Assembly: GCF_014145615.1 (NCBI RefSeq)
Contig: NZ_JACIVH010000068.1
Coordinates: forward strand, 1 to 60,232
DNA length: 60,232 nucleotides
Source of the DNA: Limosilactobacillus balticus
GTDB lineage: Bacteria; Bacillota; Bacilli; Lactobacillales; Lactobacillaceae
Reading direction: 5' to 3'
Positions 49,772 through 58,248 of this stretch are shown piece after piece (position 1 is the stretch's first letter; each line of letters opens with the position of its first letter). The notes beneath the pieces are model-generated. The model was given only the letters and a program-made list of their open reading frames with translations, was not told the origin of the DNA and ran no database searches. The position numbers and the translations under genes were made by a program.

Positions 49772-50891
49772 ACAAGAACAACAAACTGAAGAATTACGCT
49801 GTATAGGTTGTGGGAGTATTATCCAAACAGAAGATCCTAATGGCTTGGGGTATACGCCTAAGTCAGCCCTTGAGAAGGGAAAAGAGACAGGAGAATTGTA
49901 TTGTCAGCGTTGTTTCCGTTTGCGGCACTACAATGAAATTGCTCCGGTGTCATTAACGGATGATGATTTTCTGCGCCTATTAAATCAGATTCGGGATGCC
50001 AATGCTTTAATTGTGTATGTTGTTGATGTTTTTGACTTCAATGGGAGTTTAATTCCGGGCTTACACCGTTTTGTTGGTGATAATCCAGTGCTATTAGTTG
50101 GAAACAAGGAGGACCTGTTACCACGCTCTCTGCGGCGGCCAAAATTAACTGACTGGATTCGTCAACAGGCAAATATTGCCGGATTGCGTCCAATTAATAC
50201 GGTTCTTGTTTCTGCTAAAAAGAACCATCAGATTGACCACTTGCTTGATGTGATTGAAAAATACCGGCACAATCGAGACGTTTATGTTGTAGGTGTTACC
50301 AATGTTGGAAAATCAACGTTAATAAATCAGATTATCAAGCAACGAACGGGAGTAAACGAATTGATTACTACTTCACGTTTTCCAGGAACTACTCTTGATA
50401 AGATTGAAATTCCCCTTGATGATGGACATGTTTTAGTTGATACTCCCGGAATTATTCATCAAGAACAAATGGCCCATGTTTTATCACCAAAAGACTTGAA
50501 GATTGTTGCTCCCCAAAAAGAAATTAAACCAAAGACTTACCAATTAAATGATGGCCAAACATTATTCTTAGGTGGCGTTGCGCGGTTTGATTATCTGTAT
50601 GGTGAACGCGCAGGGATGGTTGCTTACTTTGATAATAATTTACCAATTCACCGTACAAAGCTAAGCAATGCTGATAATTTCTATGCTAAACACTTGGGAG
50701 ACTTACTTACACCACCGACTAGTGATGAGAAAGATAGTTTTCCACCATTAGAACGCTATGAATTCCACATTACCGAAAAGAGCGATATTGTTTTTGAGGG
50801 TCTGGGATGGATTACCGTTCCTGCAAAAACGACTGTTGCTGCGTGGGTTCCTAAAGGTGTGGGGGCTCTTGTACGGCGCGCAATGATTTAA
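49764..50891 (+). CDS. yqeH: YqeH, circularly permuted GTPase for 30S assembly
   Basis: 375 residues. N-terminal zinc finger CIGCGSIIQ ... CQRC (about 13-16 and 48-51). The GTPase motifs are in permuted order: G4 NKED (about 115-118), G5 VSAKK (about 150-154), then G1 GVTNVGKSTLI (about 177-187), G2 and G3 DTPG (about 225-228). Needed for small-subunit biogenesis in Bacillus. It overlaps yqeG and is followed by yhbY. Confidence 0.95.
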   Translation: MTEQEQQTEELRCIGCGSIIQTEDPNGLGYTPKSALEKGKETGELYCQRCFRLRHYNEIAPVSLTDDDFLRLLNQIRDANALIVYVVDVFDFNGSLIPGLHRFVGDNPVLLVGNKEDLLPRSLRRPKLTDWIRQQANIAGLRPINTVLVSAKKNHQIDHLLDVIEKYRHNRDVYVVGVTNVGKSTLINQIIKQRTGVNELITTSRFPGTTLDKIEIPLDDGHVLVDTPGIIHQEQMAHVLSPKDLKIVAPQKEIKPKTYQLNDGQTLFLGGVARFDYLYGERAGMVAYFDNNLPIHRTKLSNADNFYAKHLGDLLTPPTSDEKDSFPPLERYEFHITEKSDIVFEGLGWITVPAKTTVAAWVPKGVGALVRRAMI

Positions 50892-50915
50892 TTAATATTT
50901 GAAAGGAAAAGACTT

Positions 50916-51227
50916 ATGCAATTAAGAGGAAAACAAAAACGATTTTTACGAGCACAAGCAAACCACCTTCAACCACTATTTTCTGTGGGTAAAGATGGTC
51001 TGACTGACAACTGGCTTGCTCAATTAGACGGCGCACTTGACCGTCGAGAGTTAATTAAGGTTAGCATTTTACAAAACTCAGATGTTACAACTGATGAAGT
51101 GCGCGAATTAATTGAAGAAAAAACTTCTATTCAAGTAGTTCAAGTTATTGGTCGGGTGTTAGTTTTATTTAAGGTCTCAGCAAATAAGGATGCCCGTGAA
51201 TTGTCATCACGGGTAGCTGAAATCTAA
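50916..51227 (+). CDS. yhbY: YhbY-type RNA-binding protein (CRM domain)
   Basis: 103 residues, a single CRM domain: LRGKQKRFLRAQANHLQPLF (about 3-22), VGKDGLTDN (about 24-32, GxxG-like loop) and LIKVSILQN. It binds pre-50S or rRNA. SD GAAAGGAAAAG. Between yqeH and nadD as in Bacillus (yqeI). Confidence 0.93.
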   Translation: MQLRGKQKRFLRAQANHLQPLFSVGKDGLTDNWLAQLDGALDRRELIKVSILQNSDVTTDEVRELIEEKTSIQVVQVIGRVLVLFKVSANKDARELSSRVAEI

Positions 51228-51248
51228 GTAAAAGTAGGAGTGACGGTT

Positions 51249-51893
51249 TTGCAAAGCTGTAGTGTAGTAGACAAGGTGCAACCCCAGGCACAACCGCAGA
51301 CTAAGGTTAGTGGACATCGTAAACGAATCGGTCTCTATGGGGGAACATTTAATCCTATTCATAATGCGCACTTATTTATGGCTGATCAAGTTGGTCACGC
51401 TCTTTGTCTTGATCGGGTTGATTTTTTACCAGATGCTAAACCTCCCCATGTAGATCATAAAGATTCGCTTGATCCTCAATTGCGGTTGCAGATGCTCGAA
51501 TTAGCAGTTGCTGATAACCCCTTTTTAGGGATTGAGCATGCCGAATTAGAGCGAGGCGGAGTTAGCTATACTTACGATACTATTAAGTATTTGTTAGCTA
51601 AGCACCCTGATGTGGATTATTACTTTATTATTGGTGGGGATATGGTCGATTACCTTGACAAGTGGTACCGGATCAATGATTTAATCCGCTTGCCTCATTT
51701 CCATTTTGTCGGCGTTCACCGTCAAAGAGCGAAGAATGAGACACGGTATCCAGTAATTTGGGTAGATGTCCCAACAGTTGATTTTAGTTCAACCGATATT
51801 CGACAACGGGTGCAACATGGCCAATCGATTAAGTATATGGTACCGGATGCTGTAAGAAAATTTATTGAGGAGCATCAATTATATCGTGAATGA
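51249..51893 (+). CDS. nadD: Nicotinate-nucleotide adenylyltransferase
   Basis: 214 residues, full length plus an N-terminal lead of about 25. Makes deamido-NAD from NaMN and ATP. Nucleotide-binding IGLYGGTFNPIHNAHL (about 26-41, with the two histidines of the (H/T)xGH family) and FSSTDIRQRV (about 179-188, the ISSTxIR motif). I chose the TTG at 51249 since AGGAG ends 8 bases before it. It overlaps yqeK by 8 bases. Confidence 0.95.
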   Translation: MQSCSVVDKVQPQAQPQTKVSGHRKRIGLYGGTFNPIHNAHLFMADQVGHALCLDRVDFLPDAKPPHVDHKDSLDPQLRLQMLELAVADNPFLGIEHAELERGGVSYTYDTIKYLLAKHPDVDYYFIIGGDMVDYLDKWYRINDLIRLPHFHFVGVHRQRAKNETRYPVIWVDVPTVDFSSTDIRQRVQHGQSIKYMVPDAVRKFIEEHQLYRE

Positions 51894-52500
51894 AGAATTA
51901 GTTTATAATAAAAGTTATATCCCGATGACACGGTCTGAACTTATCGATCGTCTAAAAAAGGCGTTAAAGGATAAACGATTTCAGCATGTGTTACGTGTGG
52001 AAGAGACAGCGATTAAGTTAGCTGAGCAATACGGGGTTGATGTTGAAAAAGCTAGTATTGCCGGTCTGTGTCATGATTATGCCAAACAGCGTCCTGACGA
52101 AGATTTTATTGCTGAGATTAAGAAAAAAGGGCTTAATCCGCTGCTCTTAGATTATGGTAATGCAATTTGGCATGGAGTAGTTGGTGCAGAGCTAATCAAG
52201 GATGAATTAGGGATTTGGGATGAAGATATCCTAAATGCGGTTCGTCACCATACTACTGGGGCGCCAGTAATGACAAAGCTCGAACAAGTTATCTACATGG
52301 CTGATTATATTGAACCGGGTCGGGACTTTGCCGGCGTAAAAAAGGCACGAGTAATTACAGCAGCAAACCTTCAAGCAGGGGTTGCTTATCAAACAAAACA
52401 TACGCTGGCTTATTTGATTGAAAATGGAAAGCCGGTATATCCAAAGACAATAGATACCTATAATGCATGGGTTCCGCAATATGAAGGAGAGATAGATTAA
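51886..52500 (+). CDS. yqeK: YqeK, HD-domain Ap4A hydrolase
   Basis: 204 residues from the GTG at 51886, which overlaps the nadD stop. HD-type metal site: HVLRVEETA (about 34-42), CHDYAK (about 62-67) and a later HxxxGA and ADYIEPGR (about 139-146). Relatives hydrolyse diadenosine tetraphosphate symmetrically. SD GAGGAG lies 13 bases ahead, somewhat long; an earlier TTG at 51865 is an alternative. The nadD-yqeK pair is kept from Bacillus. Confidence 0.9.
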   Translation: MNEELVYNKSYIPMTRSELIDRLKKALKDKRFQHVLRVEETAIKLAEQYGVDVEKASIAGLCHDYAKQRPDEDFIAEIKKKGLNPLLLDYGNAIWHGVVGAELIKDELGIWDEDILNAVRHHTTGAPVMTKLEQVIYMADYIEPGRDFAGVKKARVITAANLQAGVAYQTKHTLAYLIENGKPVYPKTIDTYNAWVPQYEGEID

Positions 52501-52856
52501 TGGATAGTAAACAATTATTAGAAATGGTTGTCAAGGCTGCCGATGGTCGGCGCGCAGAAGATATCGTTGCCCTTAAAGTTGATGAGATTAGTCCAATGGC
52601 TGATTATTTCGTTATTATGACTGGCGGTTCAGACCGGCAAGTACAAGCGATCACCAATGCCATTGTTGAAAAAGCGCATGAAGAAAATGTCAAAATTGGT
52701 AGCGTTGAAGGTAAAAATCATGCTCAATGGGTATTGGTTGACCTTGGTGACGTGGTTGTCCACATTTTCCGTGAAGAAACTCGTCAATTCTATAACCTTG
52801 AAAAATTATGGGCCGACGCACCCCTTGTCAATATTAACGACTGGATTAATGATTAA
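52500..52856 (+). CDS. rsfS: Ribosomal silencing factor RsfS
   Basis: 118 residues, full length. Family features: ADGRRAEDIVALKVDEISPM (about 14-33), ADYFVIMTGGSDRQVQAI (about 34-51), HAQWVLVDLGDVVVHIF (about 76-92) and LEKLWADAP. It blocks 50S-30S joining by binding L14 when nutrients fall. The ATG overlaps the last base of the yqeK stop and its own stop overlaps yqeM by 1 base. Confidence 0.96.
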   Translation: MDSKQLLEMVVKAADGRRAEDIVALKVDEISPMADYFVIMTGGSDRQVQAITNAIVEKAHEENVKIGSVEGKNHAQWVLVDLGDVVVHIFREETRQFYNLEKLWADAPLVNINDWIND

Positions 52857-53596
52857 TGATTTATCAAAGTTTTGCCCAGTTATATGACCAGCTTTTTGAT
52901 CCTGAGATGTACCAGAAGTGGGAAGAATTCACAATTAAGAACCTTCCTGCTGATACTAAGAGCATTTTAGATTTAGCTGGGGGTAGTGGACGGTTGGGAG
53001 TAATGCTCGCTGCTCGTGGATTTGACGTAACGGTTGCTGACTTTTCTGCTGAGATGCTCAGTATTGCCGATCAACATGCCACGAAAGCTGGGGTTAATAT
53101 GCATCTCTTGCAAGCCGATATGCGGGACCTCAGTGCTTTACCGCAGTATGATGCGATCACGTGTTATGCAGACTCTTTTTGTTATTTAGCCGATGCAAAG
53201 GCCGTGCAGAAGACCTTCAATGAGATTGCTGATCACTTGAAAGATAATGGGATCTTTTTATTTGATGTCATTTCCCCTTATCAAACTGATGTCATTTATC
53301 CGGGATATATGTTCAACTATGAAGGTGAAGATCATCAACGGGCATTCATCTGGCAGTCTTTTAAAGATGATGATGTTGATCATGGTGTGATTCATGAATT
53401 AGCTTTTTTCACTCGAGGTAATGATGGACGTTATGATCGTGTTGGAGAAACCCATTATGAACGTGCTTATGAATTGCCCTTGTTAAAGCAGATGTTATCT
53501 CAAGCTGGCTTTAATTCTGTTGAAGTGGGATCAAATTTTTCGACATCTATCAAAGAAGAAAACCCAACACGATGGTTCTTTAAGTGTCATAAATAA
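52856..53596 (+). CDS. yqeM: YqeM, class I SAM-dependent methyltransferase
   Basis: 246 residues. SAM-binding motif I ILDLAGGSGRLGVMLA (about 38-53), motif II VTVADFSAEML (about 60-70), and DAITCYADSFCYL (about 97-109). Target unknown. It overlaps rsfS by one base and is 11 bp before tmcAL, so it is part of the yqeG-tmcAL run. Confidence 0.88.
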   Translation: MIYQSFAQLYDQLFDPEMYQKWEEFTIKNLPADTKSILDLAGGSGRLGVMLAARGFDVTVADFSAEMLSIADQHATKAGVNMHLLQADMRDLSALPQYDAITCYADSFCYLADAKAVQKTFNEIADHLKDNGIFLFDVISPYQTDVIYPGYMFNYEGEDHQRAFIWQSFKDDDVDHGVIHELAFFTRGNDGRYDRVGETHYERAYELPLLKQMLSQAGFNSVEVGSNFSTSIKEENPTRWFFKCHK

Positions 53597-53607
53597 GGAG
53601 AGTTCAC

Positions 53608-54741
53608 ATGAAAGCAGTAGGGATGGTTGTTGAATATAATCCATTTCACAATGGGCATCGCTACCACCTTCAGCAGGCAAAAAAAATTTCCGGGGCAGAT
53701 GTAACGGTAGCGGTAATGAGTGGTAATTTTACCCAGCGTGGCGAACCGACAATTGTTGATAAATGGTCACGGGCAAGGGCAGCAGTGATGAATGGGGTTG
53801 ACCTGGTGATCGAATTACCGCTTTTTTACGCTGTCCAACCAGCACATCGGTTTGCAGGAGGTGCGCTGAGTCTCTTAAATGCTCTTGGCGTTGATTCAAT
53901 TGTCTTTGGGAGCGAACATCCAGAATGGGATTTTGCACGCTTAGTAAAGGCTGAAGAAGCTTTTAACCAGGAAAATTTTAATAAGTACAATGCAACTTAT
54001 GCCACCCAATTTAACCAACAATTAAAAGAACAAACTGGGATCACACTTATTGATCCCAATGATATTTTAGCTTTTGCTTATACCAAAGCTAAAATTAACC
54101 AGGACTATCATTTTGAGTTGCTGCCTATCAAGCGACAGGGGAGTAACTATCACGACCAGCAAATTAAAGGCAAAATTGCGAGTGCGAGTGCAATCCGTCA
54201 GGCAATCAGTGAAAAGGGCGATTACTGGCAAGCTGTTCCCCAGGTAATGGGGGATGCATTAGCAACAATAAAGATTATTCCTTCATGGACAGAACTTTAT
54301 CCCTTATTACGTAATCAACTTATCCAAGCGCCTATTTCGACCCTTCAGTCAACTTACTTAATGGCAGAAGGACTCGAATATCGGATGAAGGAGGCCGCCC
54401 AGCGAAGCCTTGATTTTAATTCATTTATGAAGTTCACCAAGACTAAGCGATATACTTATGCACACTTATTGCGGGTTTATTTATACACAATCTTGCAGAT
54501 TACCCAAGAAGAAGTAGCTGAACATAGTAAACATCCTTATCTCCATGTCTTGGCCTTTAATAAACAAGGACGTGAATACCTTCATGAGGTAAAAAAGCAG
54601 CTTGATCTTCCGTTGATTACAAAGGTAGATCAAGAAATGCGCGATCAATTGCTTAACCTTGATTATCGAGCAGGAAAACTGTATCAGTTATTTACACCAG
54701 TTGAACAAGATTTGAAGCACCCGCCGATAATTATTAATTAA
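53608..54741 (+). CDS. tmcAL: tRNA(Met) cytidine acetate ligase
   Basis: 377 residues (formerly YlbM). Makes ac4C at the wobble base of elongator tRNA-Met from acetate and ATP. Nucleotidyltransferase-like VVEYNPFHNGHRYHL (about 7-21, HxGH motif), MSGNFTQRGEP (about 37-47) and SASAIRQAI (about 192-200). Near-Bacillus order tmcAL then yceD-rpmF (ylbM-ylbN-rpmF). Confidence 0.93.
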   Translation: MKAVGMVVEYNPFHNGHRYHLQQAKKISGADVTVAVMSGNFTQRGEPTIVDKWSRARAAVMNGVDLVIELPLFYAVQPAHRFAGGALSLLNALGVDSIVFGSEHPEWDFARLVKAEEAFNQENFNKYNATYATQFNQQLKEQTGITLIDPNDILAFAYTKAKINQDYHFELLPIKRQGSNYHDQQIKGKIASASAIRQAISEKGDYWQAVPQVMGDALATIKIIPSWTELYPLLRNQLIQAPISTLQSTYLMAEGLEYRMKEAAQRSLDFNSFMKFTKTKRYTYAHLLRVYLYTILQITQEEVAEHSKHPYLHVLAFNKQGREYLHEVKKQLDLPLITKVDQEMRDQLLNLDYRAGKLYQLFTPVEQDLKHPPIIIN

Positions 54742-54794
54742 CGTCTTTGATAAAGTTTGGTAAAATATTCTAAGTAGATTTGGTTTCCTGAAAG

Positions 54795-54841
54795 GTTGTC
54801 AAGGAAAAAACATTGACAACGTATAAGGGGACTAGTATAAT
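54795..54841 (+). promoter_or_regulatory. Promoter of yceD-rpmF with an inverted repeat over the -35 box
   Basis: TTGACA (54813-54818), 17 bases, TATAAT (54836-54841): a perfect consensus promoter. The -35 lies in one arm of an 8-bp inverted repeat, GTTGTCAA (54795-54802) and TTGACAAC (54813-54820), with a 10-bp spacer, which could be an operator. The gap 54742-54870 holds nothing else clear. Confidence 0.75.
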
Positions 54842-54870
54842 TGCACATGTTGCATTAGGAGGTTAGTACG

Positions 54871-55428
54871 TTGAAATGGTCGTTAGCTGAATTACATCGT
54901 TACCAAGATGAACCACTTCATATTCAAAGTACTTTTGATCTGAACGCATCATTAACGAAACTGTTTCCAGATATTATTTTAGCTGTTCAACCAGTTAAAG
55001 TTGATGGTTACGTTACTTATGACGATGGTGATGCAACGATTAGCGCTCATGTTACTACGACGTTAACCGTTCCATCTAGTCGCTCGTTAACACCCGTTCA
55101 ATTACCACTCGATTTTACGTTCTCAGAGACGTATATCGATGATCGTTCACACTTTGCCCGCTATGAGGATGAAGATGAGGTTGTTTTCCTGATTAAAAAG
55201 GGTGATTTAATTGATTTTGATACTGCATTAGCGGAAAATATCGTTGAACAGGTACCACTACGGGTCCTTTCTGCCGAAGAAAAATCTGGCAAACCAATGC
55301 CAAACGGAAAGGGTTGGAGTGTTATCTCTGAAGATGACTATAAGGCCCAGCAGCAGAAAGATGACAAAGTTGATCCACGTCTCGCTAAGTTGCAAAACCT
55401 TTTTCCTGATCAGGATAACAAAAAATAG
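54871..55428 (+). CDS. yceD: YceD (DUF177) protein
   Basis: 185 residues, full length for DUF177, a family found with rpmF and tied to 23S rRNA processing in other bacteria. Typical strands are VQPVKVDGYVTYDDGDATIS (about 37-56), then LPLDFTFSETY and the C-terminal DPRLAKLQNLF (about 168-178). It starts on TTG with AGGAGG at 54857-54862. It is co-transcribed with rpmF 54 bp downstream. Confidence 0.88.
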   Translation: MKWSLAELHRYQDEPLHIQSTFDLNASLTKLFPDIILAVQPVKVDGYVTYDDGDATISAHVTTTLTVPSSRSLTPVQLPLDFTFSETYIDDRSHFARYEDEDEVVFLIKKGDLIDFDTALAENIVEQVPLRVLSAEEKSGKPMPNGKGWSVISEDDYKAQQQKDDKVDPRLAKLQNLFPDQDNKK

Positions 55429-55482
55429 CGGACGGTTAAAAACCATTTGTGGATAATTCTAATTTCTTAGGAGGTGTCAAAC

Positions 55483-55662
55483 ATGGCTGTTCCAGCACGG
55501 AAGACTTCAAAGACTAAGAAGCGTATGCGTCGGGGTCACATCAAGTTAAATGTACCTGGCCTTACTCCTTGCCCAAACTGTGGTGAACTTCGTAAGTCAC
55601 ACATGGTATGCCCAAGTTGTGGTTACTACGATGGCAAGCAAGTTGTTAACACTAACAACTAA
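55483..55662 (+). CDS. rpmF: 50S ribosomal protein L32
   Basis: 59 residues. Family start [19 protein letters not shown] and a zinc ribbon with cysteines in CPNCGE and CPSCGYY. The ATG at 55483 has AGGAGGTG at 55469-55476; an earlier in-frame GTG overlaps that SD and is discounted. L32 in the zinc-bearing form. Confidence 0.97.
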   Translation: MAVPARKTSKTKKRMRRGHIKLNVPGLTPCPNCGELRKSHMVCPSCGYYDGKQVVNTNN

Positions 55663-55673
55663 TTAATATAAAA

Positions 55674-55711
55674 GCTATCCTTTAGGCGCCGGACCTAGGA
55701 TAGTTTTTTTA
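55674..55711 (+). terminator. Terminator after rpmF
   Basis: CTATCCT (55675-55681) pairs with AGGATAG (55697-55703), then seven T residues. 55712-55886 is AT-rich with no other clear feature besides the promoter region of the response regulator. Confidence 0.87.
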
Positions 55712-55886
55712 TTTTAAAATTTTCTAAGAATTTATAAGTAAAAAATGATATAATCTAATTCCTTGATAAATCGAGATTTTTAGTATAGAGAATACTGGGG
55801 TTTATTAAAAAATTGTGATAAAATTATTGTGTTTTATTAATACGTATAACAAGTAAAAAAAGATTATTATAGTAGGTGAGTTATTA

Positions 55887-56573
55887 ATGAGTCGAATTTT
55901 AATTATTGAGGATGAGGAAAATTTAGCAAACTTTGTAGAACTTGAATTAAAGCATGAAGGCTACGATACAGATGTTGAACTTGATGGTCGTGCCGGATTA
56001 GAAGCAGCCTTAAATCAAGATTTTGATGTGATTTTGCTAGACTTGATGCTCCCAGAATTAAATGGGATCGAAGTTGCACGGCGGGTTCGTGAATTAAAAG
56101 ACACACCAATTATTATCATGACCGCTCGTGATTCTGTTATTGACCGTGTTTCTGGATTAGATCACGGGGCAGATGATTATATTGTTAAGCCGTTTGCTAT
56201 TGAAGAACTTCTTGCGCGGGTTCGGGCATTATTACGGCGAATTAGTATTGAAGATGGTAATAATAAGGAACACCAAACGACGGTCAATTACAAGGACCTT
56301 ACCATTGAAAAAGAGAATCGCGTTGTTCGTCGTGGTGATGAAGTAATTAACCTTACAAAGCGGGAATACGAATTACTTTTGATCTTGATGGAAAATATCA
56401 ATGTGGTTATGTCACGAAAAGATCTTTTGAGTAAGGTATGGGGCTATGACTCCAAAGTTGAGACCAATGTTGTTGATGTTTATATTCGGTACTTACGAAA
56501 TAAGATCGACCGTCCTGGTGAAAAGAGCTATATCCAAACGGTTCGTGGTACTGGATATGTGATTCGCTCCTAG
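55887..56573 (+). CDS. arlR: OmpR-type response regulator (ArlR-like)
   Basis: 228 residues. Receiver with the phosphorylated aspartate D52 ([12 protein letters not shown]), acidic pocket EDEEN (8-12), T and K of the switch (MTARDS about 79-84; IVKPF about 100-104). A winged-helix DNA-binding domain follows (about 130-228; [15 protein letters not shown] and VRGTGYVI). Partner is the histidine kinase 12 bp downstream. The ArlR/CovR/CsrR label rests on overall likeness only. Confidence 0.88.
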   Translation: MSRILIIEDEENLANFVELELKHEGYDTDVELDGRAGLEAALNQDFDVILLDLMLPELNGIEVARRVRELKDTPIIIMTARDSVIDRVSGLDHGADDYIVKPFAIEELLARVRALLRRISIEDGNNKEHQTTVNYKDLTIEKENRVVRRGDEVINLTKREYELLLILMENINVVMSRKDLLSKVWGYDSKVETNVVDVYIRYLRNKIDRPGEKSYIQTVRGTGYVIRS

Positions 56574-56585
56574 GAATGATCAATT

Positions 56586-58061
56586 ATGAAACAAAAAGAT
56601 GAAAGACGGTTTGTTTCACTAAAAATTAAGTGGGCAGCTGGAACAGCATTAGGGTCATTAATCATCTTTTGTATCGTTGTCATGGCATTATTTAGTGCAT
56701 TTACGCAAAATTTATTTCATCAGGAAAGACAATTATTGAATCAAGGGATGACCAACATTAGTACACAATTAAGTACTGTTAATAGGCCCTTAACAAAAAA
56801 GAACGTTAGTCACCTTATTGATCCAGACAGAAAACGGTCAAACATTATTTCGGGAGAGGAATATAAACGACCAGTCATTAAGGAATTAAGTGATGGGCAC
56901 TTAGTTATCAACATTTACAATCCTGATGGGAAAAACATTTTGAGTACTGGTCGCTATATTAAAAAGCCACAGTTTACGACTAATCGCAATATCCATATTG
57001 CTGCTGGGCCCGATCATGATGTGCTGGTCGGTCAGATGCCAATCTATGGGCAGACTAATCGGCAGTTGATTGGGTACTTACAAGTTGAAAATAATCTCGA
57101 TGCTTATATGCAAAGCTATCATCAGTTGGCATTAGTATGTGTATTAGCCCTTTGCTTGGTTGTGATTGCGAGTGGTCTATTGGGATACTTTCTTTCACTC
57201 TTTCTCCTTCGACCATTGGACGGGATTCACGATACGGTTAAGGAGATTAGTGCTGATCCAACTAAAGATGTCCGAGTACCAACCACCAATCGTAATGATG
57301 AACTAGCAGAACTGATAACGATGTTTAATGAGATGCTTGATCGGATGCAGCGGTATATCGACCAGCAGTCACAATTTGTCAGTGATGTTAGTCACGAATT
57401 ACGGACGCCTGTTGCGATTATTCAAGGGCATTTAGAGATGCTTCAACGATGGGGGAAGGATGATCCCAAAGTGTTGGATGATTCAATTAAAGCAACATTG
57501 ATTGAAACGCGCCGGATGAAGAATTTAGTTCAGGAAATGCTTGATTTGAGCCGGGCAGAACAAGTTGAGATCAATTTCCGCAACCAGCATACGGTTGTTA
57601 ATGATGTGGTTCACCAGGTCTACAATAACTTTAAGATGCTATATCCAGACTTTACTTTCCGTTTGGACGACGACCTGAAAGAACCAATCATGGTTGATAT
57701 TTATCGTGATCATCTTGAACAGGTACTTGTAATTTTATGTGATAATGCCGTTAAATATTCTACGGACGACCATAAAGAGATCCATATTATTCTTTCACGG
57801 GGAATGAATACTGTTGAAATTGGCATTCAAGATTTTGGTGAAGGGATTTCGCCGGAAAATGTAAAACGGGTCTTTGATCGCTTCTATCGAGTAGATAAGG
57901 CTCGTAGTCGTAAGAAAGGCGGTAATGGATTAGGTCTTTCAATTGCCAAACGACTAATTGAAGGTTATCACGGTTCAATTACCCTGGAAAGTTCAGTCGG
58001 TGCTGGATCATTGTTTAGAATCATTTTACCGATTATTGAAGATCCAGAGACAAAAAAATAA
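56586..58061 (+). CDS. arlS: Sensor histidine kinase (ArlS-like)
   Basis: 491 residues. Two membrane segments (about 16-38 and 177-204) bracket an extracellular sensor domain. A HAMP domain follows (about 205-258), then dimerisation and histidine motif VSHELRTPVAIIQGH (H near 270), N-box DNAVKYS (about 386-392), G1 DFGEGIS (about 415-421) and GGNGLGLSIAKRL. It phosphorylates the regulator upstream. The signal sensed is unknown. Confidence 0.9.
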   Translation: MKQKDERRFVSLKIKWAAGTALGSLIIFCIVVMALFSAFTQNLFHQERQLLNQGMTNISTQLSTVNRPLTKKNVSHLIDPDRKRSNIISGEEYKRPVIKELSDGHLVINIYNPDGKNILSTGRYIKKPQFTTNRNIHIAAGPDHDVLVGQMPIYGQTNRQLIGYLQVENNLDAYMQSYHQLALVCVLALCLVVIASGLLGYFLSLFLLRPLDGIHDTVKEISADPTKDVRVPTTNRNDELAELITMFNEMLDRMQRYIDQQSQFVSDVSHELRTPVAIIQGHLEMLQRWGKDDPKVLDDSIKATLIETRRMKNLVQEMLDLSRAEQVEINFRNQHTVVNDVVHQVYNNFKMLYPDFTFRLDDDLKEPIMVDIYRDHLEQVLVILCDNAVKYSTDDHKEIHIILSRGMNTVEIGIQDFGEGISPENVKRVFDRFYRVDKARSRKKGGNGLGLSIAKRLIEGYHGSITLESSVGAGSLFRIILPIIEDPETKK

Positions 58062-58073
58062 ATATTTAAGGTG

Positions 58074-58124
58074 TGAGGATAGAAGCAGGATGAGAAATTT
58101 TTGCTTCTATCCTCACTTTTTTAT
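58074..58124 (+). terminator. Terminator after the two-component system
   Basis: GTGAGGATAGAAGCA (58074-58088) pairs perfectly with TGCTTCTATCCTCAC (58103-58117), then TTTTTT. Confidence 0.9.
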
Positions 58125-58248
58125 TACAAAACATTTTTATTCAATTGTTCTCCCTATGGCCGATAAAATAAGCGATGTTTTCTCCTAAGGGCGGTATAAT
58201 GAAAACGGATACTAAAATATGAGGATTTTATTGAGGAGTTGAATAGGA

